9,124 nucleotides of DNA, taken from NCBI GenBank assembly GCA_046756245.1, contig JBHHVZ010000107.1, forward strand, positions 1 to 9,124. The letters run 5' to 3'. Under the pieces are notes generated by a model, which worked only from the letters and a program-made list of their open reading frames with translations, did no database searches and had not been told where the DNA came from. The translations under genes were made by a program, and so were the position numbers. Source of the DNA: G021776435 sp046756245. Its GTDB lineage: Bacteria; Pseudomonadota; Alphaproteobacteria; Caulobacterales; Parvularculaceae. Shown here piece after piece: positions 1-5,507 of the stretch (position 1 is the stretch's first letter; each line of letters opens with the position of its first letter).

Positions 1-289
1 TGACAGTCAAAACTTTTGCGTCGCCGAGCTTGGGATCCGGTCCGTCATCCCGTGCGCGGCGCCATTCCTTCCCCGTTTACGGGGGAGGTGTCGGCGAAGC
101 GGACGGAGGGGGTGCGCCGCCTGTGTTCCCGAGGCGTTCCGAAATGGACAAAATGGACCCTTAGGCGCTGGAGCGCGCGGAAATGGCGGGATTCAGTTTT
201 TTCGTTTTTCAAACTGGATCCCTTTTCAGGGCTGCAGCAGGAATCAGTTTAGCTATAAATTGAATAATAAATTATTTTCACATTGTTCA
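1..289. other. Left-end stretch with no supported gene
   Basis: I see no gene in this stretch. The only long open frame on the plus strand (16-252) is rich in Arg, Trp and Ser, has no recognisable domain and crosses a palindromic repeat, so I do not treat it as coding. The first 240 bases are GC-rich with a repeat at 66-112 and a short direct repeat of ATGGAC near 151-167. From about 250 the composition switches abruptly to AT-rich, which belongs to the promoter region of the small gene at 410. The left edge may hold the downstream flank of a gene outside the window. Confidence 0.5.
66..112. repeat. GC-rich palindromic dispersed repeat (probable)
   Basis: Bases 67-74 (CCTTCCCC) pair with 81-88 (GGGGGAGG) around a GTTTAC loop, with one G-U pair. 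A second, imperfect hairpin GTCGGC-GAA-GCGGAC follows, then a GGAGGGGGT tail. From memory, this layout resembles a dispersed extragenic repeat common in alphaproteobacterial genomes. Only one copy is in the window, so dispersal cannot be shown here. It could also act as a terminator for a gene to the left, but there is no T tract. Confidence 0.45.
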
Positions 290-318
290 TTGACAAGTGT
301 TCAGTCGGCTCCTAGATA
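253..318 (+). promoter_or_regulatory. Sigma70-type promoter with AT-rich upstream element
   Basis: A perfect -35 hexamer TTGACA (290-295) is followed by exactly 17 bases and then TAGATA (313-318) as the -10 box, which matches the consensus at three of six positions. Directly upstream, 253-282 is almost pure A/T and contains AATAAT-AA-ATTATT, which looks like an UP element in an otherwise GC-rich window. Transcription would start near 325, leaving a leader of about 85 bases before the small gene at 410. This is the clearest promoter in the window. Confidence 0.7.
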
Positions 319-409
319 GCCTCTGTCTTCGATGACGACAGGCGGTTGAGGACGCCTCAGCCGAACGCCGAGAGAGAGAATCCAAAGCCTGAAAAAGAAA
401 GACCGACCC

Positions 410-529
410 ATGACCAACACAATTCGCAATATCGCCCTGCAGATCGCCATCACCCTTACCCTGGCTGCGGCCGCCGGCGCGGCGCTTTACAGCTTCGCCG
501 ATTACGCCACCCAGGGCGTGGTCGTCTAA
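410..529 (+). CDS. Small 39-residue single-span hydrophobic protein, function unknown
   Basis: This is an ATG-to-TAA frame of 39 codons. The peptide starts MTNTIRNIALQIAI, continues with a hydrophobic Leu/Ala/Gly-rich segment (residues about 7-27) and ends YATQGVVV. One Arg near the N-terminus followed by a span of about 20 hydrophobic residues suggests a small inner-membrane protein with the N-terminus in the cytoplasm, or a very short exported peptide. Support for a real gene comes from its setting: a strong promoter with correct spacing about 90 bases upstream, a purine-rich stretch (GAAAAAGAAAGA) just before the start, and a strong terminator after the stop. I do not recognise a family. 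Its size recalls small respiratory-complex subunits or stress-induced membrane peptides, but nothing in the sequence decides this. No toxin-antitoxin partner is visible. Confidence 0.65.
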   Translation: MTNTIRNIALQIAITLTLAAAAGAALYSFADYATQGVVV

Positions 530-552
530 AAGCGATCTCATAAAGAACCCCA

Positions 553-618
553 GCCGCCAGCGGCCCGTCCTTCCCTCCCTGCCCCCTAAAAGGACGTTCC
601 TCCCCAGCCGCTGGCGGC
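553..618 (+). repeat. Nested inverted repeats in the 3' region of the small gene
   Basis: GCCGCCAGCGGC (553-564) is perfectly complementary to GCCGCTGGCGGC (607-618). Inside this pair, CGTCCTT (566-572) is complementary to AAGGACG (590-596), leaving a C-rich loop. Each 12-mer is also a near-palindrome (GCCGC-NN-GCGGC) and could fold alone. In the transcript from 325 this gives a long two-stage hairpin between the stop codon and the terminator. It could be a stability element, a protein-binding structure or the body of an RNA made from the 3' end. Confidence 0.6.
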
Positions 619-623
619 GTAAA

Positions 624-660
624 AAGCGCGGAAGCCCCACCCCGGCTTCCGCGCTTAATT
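624..660 (+). terminator. Intrinsic terminator after the small gene
   Basis: A perfect 13-bp stem pairs AAGCGCGGAAGCC (624-636) with GGCTTCCGCGCTT (644-656) across a 7-base CCACCCC loop, followed by AATTGTT. The downstream T-rich tail is modest. The upstream side is preceded by A residues (621-625), so the element could also stop leftward transcription. It ends the small-gene unit and separates it from the Rrf2 gene. Confidence 0.75.
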
Positions 661-713
661 GTTGCTCTCGAGAGCGGTCATACGGGGTTGAGGAATCACG
701 GCAGAATCTTTTC

Positions 714-730
714 GTAACTTGTTCAGTTAC
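714..730. promoter_or_regulatory. Inverted repeat GTAAC-N7-GTTAC, possible distal operator
   Basis: GTAAC (714-718) and GTTAC (726-730) form a 17-base dyad in the AT-richer region upstream of the Rrf2 gene. Its half-sites share the GTAAC/GTTAC core with the stronger dyad at 793-809, about 79 bases between centres. It could be a second binding site for the regulator, but five-base arms can arise by chance. Confidence 0.3.
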
Positions 731-792
731 ATATCGCTTCGGCTTGAAAGCTTAATTGGGATGGAAATGGGGCGCGTAAGCAGGTGACGCGT

Positions 793-809
793 GTTACCGA
801 CTTGGTAAC
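793..809. promoter_or_regulatory. Palindromic operator-like site upstream of the Rrf2 gene
   Basis: GTTACC (793-798) and GGTAAC (804-809) form a perfect dyad with a 5-base spacer; the outer GC/GC bases extend it partly. It ends 23 bases before the start codon, where a bound regulator would block transcription or translation. Rrf2 proteins bind as dimers to dyads of this size and often repress their own gene, so autoregulation is a reasonable inference. No -35/-10 pair between 660 and 790 is good enough to call. Confidence 0.5.
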
Positions 810-832
810 GCTTTTGCGCCAGAGTCGGCGCC

Positions 833-1261
833 ATGCCCGCAAGCACGCGTTTTGCGGTTTCCGTCCATACTCTTGTCGCGCTGGCCGAGGCGCGGCCGGC
901 GCCGCTTACCTCCGAACGGCTTGCGGCCAGCGTCAACACCAATCCCGCCGTGGTGCGCAGGCTCTTAACGGCGCTTTCCGCCGCCGGCTTGACGAAGACC
1001 CGGCTCGGCAAGGGCGGCGGCGCAACGCTCGCCCGAGGACCCAGGAAAATCACTCTGCTCGACGTCTACCGCGCGGTGGAAACGCCCGGCCTTGTGGCGC
1101 TGCATCGCACGCCGCCGGACCCGGACTGCCCGGTCGGGCGCAACATCCAGACGGCGCTCCTGCAGTCGACCGCCAGAGCGGAAGAGGCTTTCCTGTCAAG
1201 CCTCGGCGAAACCACGCTGAAACAGGTGGTCAAGGCCGTCCGCGCCCGCGAGGCGGCTTGA
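833..1261 (+). CDS. Rrf2-family transcriptional regulator
   Basis: This 142-residue protein has the usual Rrf2 length. Residues about 3-60 form the winged helix-turn-helix: a first helix with FAVSVHTLVALAE, the recognition region SERLAASVNTNPAVVRRLLTAL, then GLTKTRLGKGGG leading into the wing. ITLLDVYRAVE follows, the usual start of the dimerisation part. The only cysteine is Cys99 in the motif CPVGRNIQ, so the three-Cys Fe-S cluster of IscR/NsrR is not available. It belongs with the Rrf2 members that have no three-Cys cluster ligands, such as the YwnA/BadM type. The start is the ATG at 833; a longer frame at 784-1272 is out of phase and is a shadow. The gene stands alone between the terminator at 624-660 and the repeat at 1383, convergent with tsaD, so the neighbours do not reveal its targets. 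The dyad at 793-809 suggests autoregulation. The family is clear; the signal sensed is unknown. Confidence 0.88.
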   Translation: MPASTRFAVSVHTLVALAEARPAPLTSERLAASVNTNPAVVRRLLTALSAAGLTKTRLGKGGGATLARGPRKITLLDVYRAVETPGLVALHRTPPDPDCPVGRNIQTALLQSTARAEEAFLSSLGETTLKQVVKAVRAREAA

Positions 1262-1382
1262 AGACTGGCTAGATCGGGAATCATCCTTCTCATCCACTAC
1301 AACATATAAGAAAGTTTAATATCAAACTATCATGCGCTCGCAGATCGCGGGATCGAACCGGAATCTCGCTCTGCCCCACCTG

Positions 1383-1466
1383 GTCATGCCCGGACTTGTT
1401 CCGGGCATCCATGGCGCTTGCCGGATCGCTCCACACATGGATTGCCGGGACAAGCCCGGCAATGAC
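1383..1466. repeat. Four-armed extragenic palindromic repeat
   Basis: The arms 1383-1413 and 1436-1466 are inverted copies (25 of 31 positions identical). Each also folds by itself: ATGCCCGGA-CTTGT-TCCGGGCAT (1386-1408) and ATTGCCGGG-ACAAG-CCCGGCAAT (1441-1463), both perfect 9-bp stems with 5-base loops. A 22-base spacer lies between the arms. From memory, the GTCATGCCCGGNCTTGT type of sequence is a widespread extragenic repeat in alphaproteobacteria. It sits between the convergent Rrf2 and tsaD genes, a typical location. The rest of 1262-1490 is AT-richer and holds only a weak 5-bp hairpin (1313-1328), not a convincing terminator for the Rrf2 gene. Confidence 0.75.
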
Positions 1467-1490
1467 AAGGGTATTTCATGTGAGGCGCAA

Positions 1491-1527
1491 GAAAATTCAG
1501 TGTTAAACTATATTGTTTGACACTGAA
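1491..1527 (-). terminator. Intrinsic terminator of tsaD
   Basis: Read on the minus strand, TTCAGTGTCAAAC (1527-1515) pairs with GTTTAACACTGAA (1508-1496) across an AATATA loop, with 12 Watson-Crick pairs and one G-U. The stem runs straight into TTTTC (1495-1491). The hairpin begins seven bases after the tsaD stop codon, so tsaD is transcribed without a downstream partner. On the plus strand the tract after the stem is not T-rich, so it acts mainly leftward. Confidence 0.8.
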
Positions 1528-1534
1528 CAAGCCC

Positions 1535-2635
1535 TCAAGCCTTCGGGCCCTTGCGGCCGCCGCCGATTTCCGCGCCTTCGGGCGGCGGAGCGAGCGGCCA
1601 TCGCGCCCGCGGCGCAAAAGCCAGGGCTTCCTCACGGGGCGGGACCAGGCCGGCGGCGTAACGTTCGGCGCCGGCCCAGGCGATCATCGCGGCGTTGTCG
1701 GTGCAGTATTTCGCAGGCGGAACGATCAGCCGCCAGCCATGGCTTCTGCACAGAGCATCGAGACGGGCGCGGATTGCGCAATTGGCGGCGACTCCGCCCG
1801 CCGCCACCAGCCGCCCGGCGCCGTCCCCGGTCTCACAGAGCGCCATGGCCCGTTCGGTTCGGGCGGCGAGGTGCCGCGCCGCCGCTTCCTGAAACGCAGC
1901 GGCGATATCGGCGGCGTCCTGGCCGGCGGGGTTCTCAAGCGCTTCGGCTGCGAGCCGCACAGCCGTCTTCAATCCCGAGAATGAAAAATCGCAGCCGGAC
2001 CGGTTTCTGAGCGGAGCCGGGAAGTCATACCGGCTCGCCCGTCCGCCGGTTGCGGCCTGTTCGATTCTCGGCCCGCCGGGCTGACCAAGTCCCAAAAGCT
2101 TCGCGGTCTTGTCGAACGCCTCGCCGGCGGCGTCGTCAACAGTCGAACCGAGACGGTCATACCGGCCAAGGCCGGCGACGTTGACGAGCTGGGTATGGCC
2201 GCCCGAAATCAGCAAGAGGAGATAGGGAAAGTCCGCCTCTTCGGTCATATGCGCCGACAGCGCATGGCCCTCTAGATGGTTGACCGGAATGAGCGGCAGG
2301 TCATGGGCGAGGGCTACTGCCTTGGCGAGCGTCAGCCCGACCATGACGCCGCCGACAAGCCCCGGTCCGGCTGTTGCGGCGACCGCGTCGAATGCGCCCC
2401 AGCCGACTCCGGCGTCTTCGACCGCCCGGGCGACGATCGTGTCGAGCCGCTCCACATGGCTGCGCGCGGCGATCTCCGGCACGACGCCGCCATAGGGCTG
2501 GTGGCGCTCGTGCTGGGCCCAGATTTCGTTCGAAAGTATCTCGCACGCGCCGTCAGACCGACGGCGGACCACCGCCGCAGCCGTGTCGTCGCAACTCGAC
2601 TCGACGCCCAGAACGAGAATGGATTGGCGGGTCAG
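1535..2635 (-). CDS. tsaD: tRNA N6-adenosine threonylcarbamoyltransferase TsaD (non-canonical start)
   Basis: TsaD transfers the threonylcarbamoyl group from TC-AMP to A37 of ANN-decoding tRNAs, acting in the cytoplasm with TsaB and TsaE. Counting from the CTG at 2635 the protein has 366 residues. The N-terminal family motif ILVLGVESSCDDTAAAVV lies at residues 6-23, HLEGH with the metal-binding histidines at about 120 and 124, LLISGGHTQL near 141-150, a GEAFDK motif near 171-176, and a TDNAAMIAWAG motif with the metal-binding Asp near 313. The C-terminal tail is rich in Gly, Pro and Lys. The first in-frame ATG/GTG/TTG codon is the GTG at 2572, but starting there would delete the conserved ESSCDDT segment. 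The frame is open back to a stop at 2702-2704 with no standard start codon. CTG at 2635 has GGGAG six bases upstream. An ATG at 2640 is one base out of frame and meets TGA after one codon. The identity is certain; the start is not. In many alphaproteobacteria gpsA follows tsaD, but here a terminator follows instead. Confidence 0.93.
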   Translation of the reverse strand: MTRQSILVLGVESSCDDTAAAVVRRRSDGACEILSNEIWAQHERHQPYGGVVPEIAARSHVERLDTIVARAVEDAGVGWGAFDAVAATAGPGLVGGVMVGLTLAKAVALAHDLPLIPVNHLEGHALSAHMTEEADFPYLLLLISGGHTQLVNVAGLGRYDRLGSTVDDAAGEAFDKTAKLLGLGQPGGPRIEQAATGGRASRYDFPAPLRNRSGCDFSFSGLKTAVRLAAEALENPAGQDAADIAAAFQEAAARHLAARTERAMALCETGDGAGRLVAAGGVAANCAIRARLDALCRSHGWRLIVPPAKYCTDNAAMIAWAGAERYAAGLVPPREEALAFAPRARWPLAPPPEGAEIGGGRKGPKA

Positions 2636-2641
2636 AACATG

Positions 2642-2646
2642 CTCCC
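2642..2646 (-). promoter_or_regulatory. Ribosome binding site favouring the CTG start of tsaD
   Basis: On the minus strand GGGAG is followed by CATGTT and then CTG, giving a 6-base spacing that suits CTG at 2635. The ATG inside that spacer is only one base from the GGGAG, too close for good initiation, and its frame ends at once (ATG TTC TGA). This supports CTG initiation, or a one-base loss in the codon after an original ATG. Confidence 0.5.
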
Positions 2647-2801
2647 GGTTAAATCGGCGCCCGATCCATCGACGAAGCGGCGATGTGATAGAATAAACGT
2701 CTTATCGCAAAAAGCCTTCGCGTCGTCGTTCAGTCCGTGATTGCGAGCGATAAACCGCTCATTGTTTTGTCGCTTTTCTCAATCAGGCAAAGGGGCCTCT
2801 C

Positions 2802-3563
2802 GTGAAGCCATTATCCATCATCGCTGCAGCACTGGTCGCCGCCGCATCGCCGGCTCTGGCAGGTGAGATTCCGGCCAATATCCAGGGGGGCGTCGATAAT
2901 CCCAACCGGTCGGCGGAAAACAGCGCCCGCGACGGCGACCGCAAGCCGGGCGCGGTGCTCGCTTTTTTCGGCGTCAGGGAAGGCATGAAGGTGCTCGATT
3001 ACGGATCGGGCGGCGGCTATTTCTCGGAAATCCTTTCCGGCGCAGTGGGGCCGAAAGGCGCGGTGCGCGCCCATAACCGCGCCAGCGAACGGTTCGAACA
3101 AAACCGCGCCGCGCTCGAGGAACAGTATGAGCCGTTCGGGAACATCACGATCGATGCGCTCGAATCGGGCGCGCCGCTTCCCTATGAGGATAATTCGATC
3201 GATATGGTGCTGTTGTCGCTCCTCATTCACCACCTCCACTATACCGAGGAATCGGGCGAGGCGATCCCGCCGCGCTCGGCCGCGCTTTACGCGGAGTTCA
3301 TGCGCGTTCTGAAACCCGGCGGCGTGTTCGCCATCATCGAACACAAGGCGATCGACGACGCCACGCGCGCCCAGAGCGCCGCCTGGCACAGGATTCCGGA
3401 ACCGATCCTGAAGGCTGACGTCACTTCGGCCGGCTTCGTCTTCGACGCCGACGCGCCCGAGATTCACGCCAATCCGGACGACGACCTGCAAAACGTCTGG
3501 TATGAGACAGGGCTTCGCGGCAAGACGACGCGGCTCGTCCACCGTTACAGGAAGCCCGAGTAA
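2802..3563 (+). CDS. Class I SAM-methyltransferase-like protein with signal peptide
   Basis: This 253-residue protein begins with a typical signal peptide (MKPLSIIAAALVAAASPALA, cleavage likely after residue 20). A methyltransferase fold follows: FFGVREGMKVLDYGSGGGYFSEIL carries motif I near residues 64-75, PYEDNSIDMVLLSLLIHHL near 127-145 looks like motif IV, and EFMRVLKPGGVFAIIEHKA at 165-183 matches the post-motif region. The whole fits the predicted methyltransferases of COG4798, which often carry a signal peptide; the usual WPGGGW form of motif I is DYGSGGGYF here. The start is GTG at 2802 with AAAGGGG about seven bases upstream. Substrate and activity are unknown, and SAM is not normally available in the periplasm. 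The gene diverges from tsaD and precedes hemC in the same direction, but a 182-base gap with a GC hairpin argues against tight coupling to the heme genes. Confidence 0.8.
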   Translation: MKPLSIIAAALVAAASPALAGEIPANIQGGVDNPNRSAENSARDGDRKPGAVLAFFGVREGMKVLDYGSGGGYFSEILSGAVGPKGAVRAHNRASERFEQNRAALEEQYEPFGNITIDALESGAPLPYEDNSIDMVLLSLLIHHLHYTEESGEAIPPRSAALYAEFMRVLKPGGVFAIIEHKAIDDATRAQSAAWHRIPEPILKADVTSAGFVFDADAPEIHANPDDDLQNVWYETGLRGKTTRLVHRYRKPE

Positions 3564-3580
3564 AGCGGCCCCTGGACGAA

Positions 3581-3608
3581 CCCGGCCGTTCTTAGCCGAG
3601 CGGCCGGG
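3581..3608 (+). terminator. GC hairpin after the methyltransferase gene, possible terminator
   Basis: CCCGGCCG (3581-3588) is perfectly complementary to CGGCCGGG (3601-3608) across a 12-base loop, 17 bases after the stop codon. No T tract follows, so it is not a classical intrinsic terminator. It may protect the 3' end or weaken read-through into hemC. The rest of the gap to 3745 shows no promoter I can place with confidence. Confidence 0.4.
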
Positions 3609-3733
3609 AAGCCCGGACAAATTCAACCATCCCATTGTCTTCGGAAATCCGGTAATCCCTTTTGTGGAGGACGCCGGTCCGGACGGGCGGCGCCGCAGGA
3701 CGCGCGCGCCCATGAAATTATTCGCGTGAATGC

Positions 3734-3738
3734 AGGAG
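3734..3738 (+). promoter_or_regulatory. Ribosome binding site that fixes the TTG start of hemC
   Basis: AGGAG at 3734-3738 is seven bases before TTG at 3746. The nearby ATG at 3730 overlaps the region just upstream of this site and is in a different frame, so the TTG is the start best supported by the sequence. Confidence 0.7.
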
Positions 3739-3745
3739 CCTGAAT

Positions 3746-4720
3746 TTGTCGCCTCAAACCGTCGCCTCGAATTTCGTCATCGCCAGCCGCCGCTCGCCGC
3801 TCGCTCAGGCGCAAGCCTTTATGGTCCGCGACCTGCTGGCCGCCGCAGCGGAAGTCGATATTGATGCAGCCGAAGACCTGTTTCCGGTGAAAACCTTCGT
3901 CTCCTCCGGCGATCGGAATCTTTCAGGCTCTCTGGCGGAAATCGGCGGCAAAGGGCTTTTTACGAAAGAAATCGAGGAGGCGCTGTTGAATGGAACGGCC
4001 CGTTTCGCTGTTCATTCGATGAAGGATATGCCCGCGGTTTCGCCGCCGGGGCTTGTTTTCGCCGGGTCTCCGCCGCGCGAGGATCCGCGTGACGTCTTCA
4101 TCAGTTTTCGGGCCGAAAGCCCGTGGAGCCTGCCTTTTGGTGCCCGGCTGGGGGTTTCTTCGGTGCGCCGCGCCGCACAGACGCTGGCGCGGCGGCCGGA
4201 TCTCGAACTCGCGCCGTTGCGGGGCAATGTGGGCACGCGGCTTCAAAAGCTCAAAGACGGCGAAGCCGACGCCACTTTTCTGGCGATGGCCGGCCTCAAG
4301 CGACTCGGGATGGAAGAGATCGCGACCGCCGTTCTCGAGCCGGAGGAAATGTTGCCGGCCGTCGGTCAGGGCGCGCTGTTCATTCAGGCGCGCGCCGACG
4401 ACGAAGAGGCGCTGGCGCTCGCGGCGAAAGTTTCTTGTCCGGAAACGTTCGTTTGCACGACCGCCGAACGTGCGTTCCTCGCCGGTCTCGACGGCTCGTG
4501 CCGCACTCCGATCGCCGGGCTTGCAGTCATCGATGGCGACGATGTCTGGTTGCGCGGCGAATTATTGACTCTCGACGGATCAAAACGGTTCGCTGTCGAG
4601 CGTCGTTTCGCCTGCGCAACGGGCGGAGAAAAGGAAGCCGCCCGAATCGGCGCCGACGCTGCGCGTGAAATCCGCGCCAAAGCCGGTCCCGACCATTTCG
4701 CGAGCATCGCTTCGCCATGA
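3746..4720 (+). CDS. hemC: Hydroxymethylbilane synthase (porphobilinogen deaminase)
   Basis: HemC joins four porphobilinogen molecules into the linear tetrapyrrole hydroxymethylbilane, in the cytoplasm. The 324-residue length is close to the usual value of about 310. Visible motifs are IASRRSPLAQAQA at 12-24, KGLFTKEIEEALL at 69-81, AVHSMKDMPA at 88-97, RGNVGTRLQKL at 159-169, and GLDGSCRTPIAG at 248-259, where Cys252 anchors the dipyrromethane cofactor. The start is TTG, supported by AGGAG seven bases upstream. Its TGA overlaps the ATG of hemD by four bases (ATGA), so the two are translationally coupled. It is the first gene of a heme/membrane-protein operon that runs to 8607. All expected catalytic features are present. 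Confidence 0.97.
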   Translation: MSPQTVASNFVIASRRSPLAQAQAFMVRDLLAAAAEVDIDAAEDLFPVKTFVSSGDRNLSGSLAEIGGKGLFTKEIEEALLNGTARFAVHSMKDMPAVSPPGLVFAGSPPREDPRDVFISFRAESPWSLPFGARLGVSSVRRAAQTLARRPDLELAPLRGNVGTRLQKLKDGEADATFLAMAGLKRLGMEEIATAVLEPEEMLPAVGQGALFIQARADDEEALALAAKVSCPETFVCTTAERAFLAGLDGSCRTPIAGLAVIDGDDVWLRGELLTLDGSKRFAVERRFACATGGEKEAARIGADAAREIRAKAGPDHFASIASP

Positions 4721-5448
4721 GGGCGATCGTCACCAGACCGGAGCCCGACGGGCCGGATTTTGCTGAGAAGCTTAATGCGCGCGGTGTTACCACGATCCTG
4801 TCGCCGGTCATGGACATTGTTCCCGTCCGCCGGGAGCTCGATTTTACCGGCGTCGGCGCGCTCGCTTTCACCTCGGCTAACGGCGTCAGGGCGGTGGCCG
4901 CAGTGAGGCCGCCGCCGGGCCTGCCAGTGTTCGCCGTCGGCGCCGCGACTGAGGAAGCGGCCCGCGCCAACGGTCATTGCAATATCAAAACGGCCAAGGG
5001 CGATGTAGACTCTTTGGCCGATGTAATCGTCGCGGCGCATTTGCGGCGCGTTTTCAAGGGCGCGGTTCTGCATGCGGCGGGCGCGGCGCGCGCCGGCGAT
5101 CTCGTTCGCGCGCTCCAAGACCGCGGCGTTCTTGCAAGGAGAGAGGTTCTTTATGAGGCGCGGCCGCGCGAAAGCCTCTCGCGGGAAGCCGAAGCGGCGC
5201 TCGCCGCCGATCCGCCGGCGGAATGGGCCGTCCTGTTCTCGCCGCGCAGCGCCAGATTGTTTCTGGATCAGGTCCGCACCGCCGGGCTTGAGGACCGCTT
5301 GCAGGGGGTTGGAGCGGCCTGTCTGAGCGCTGCGGTGGCCGAGGCCGCCCGTGCGGCGCGCTGGCGCGAAGTGCGCGCCGCCCGCGTGCGGGACAGCGAG
5401 GGGATGATCGATCTGCTGGCGGCGGAAAATGATGCCGCGCGTTCTTGA
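4717..5448 (+). CDS. hemD: Uroporphyrinogen-III synthase
   Basis: HemD closes hydroxymethylbilane with inversion of ring D to give uroporphyrinogen III. The protein has 243 residues, normal for the family. This family is poorly conserved, but several landmarks are visible: MRAIVTRPEPDGPDFAEKL at the N-terminus, LAFTSANGVRAVAA near 49-62, a central AVLHAAGAARAGDLV, VLFSPRSARLFLDQV near 171-185, and a C-terminal segment CLSAAVAEAARAARW. Position directly after hemC with an ATGA overlap makes the assignment firm. The C-terminal part of the protein is unusually rich in Ala and Arg. Confidence 0.92.
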   Translation: MRAIVTRPEPDGPDFAEKLNARGVTTILSPVMDIVPVRRELDFTGVGALAFTSANGVRAVAAVRPPPGLPVFAVGAATEEAARANGHCNIKTAKGDVDSLADVIVAAHLRRVFKGAVLHAAGAARAGDLVRALQDRGVLARREVLYEARPRESLSREAEAALAADPPAEWAVLFSPRSARLFLDQVRTAGLEDRLQGVGAACLSAAVAEAARAARWREVRAARVRDSEGMIDLLAAENDAARS

Positions 5449-5507
5449 GCGCGGCGAGCCCGCATCGTAACTAGAGCGACGAGGGCGGTCTGTCCGGGAG
5501 TATCACG

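Noticed and set aside
16..252. Plus-strand open frame of 78 codons
   Set aside because: Arg/Trp/Ser-rich with no domain, crosses a palindromic repeat, and lacks a ribosome binding site; likely chance.
743..772. CTTGAAA box as a heat-shock sigma factor -35 element
   Set aside because: No CCCCAT-type -10 element occurs at the required distance.
784..1272. Longer plus-strand frame over the Rrf2 gene
   Set aside because: It is out of phase with the clear Rrf2 protein and its product is Arg-rich shadow sequence.
2745..2767. GAGCG-ATAAAC-CGCTC hairpin followed by ATTGTTTT as a terminator
   Set aside because: It lies between two divergent genes with no transcript to end, and the stem is only 5 bp; it might be a regulatory dyad but support is weak.
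2811..3713. 300-codon minus-strand frame opposite the methyltransferase
   Set aside because: It mirrors the coding strand in a GC-rich genome and has no motif; the plus-strand protein has a signal peptide and a SAM-binding motif.
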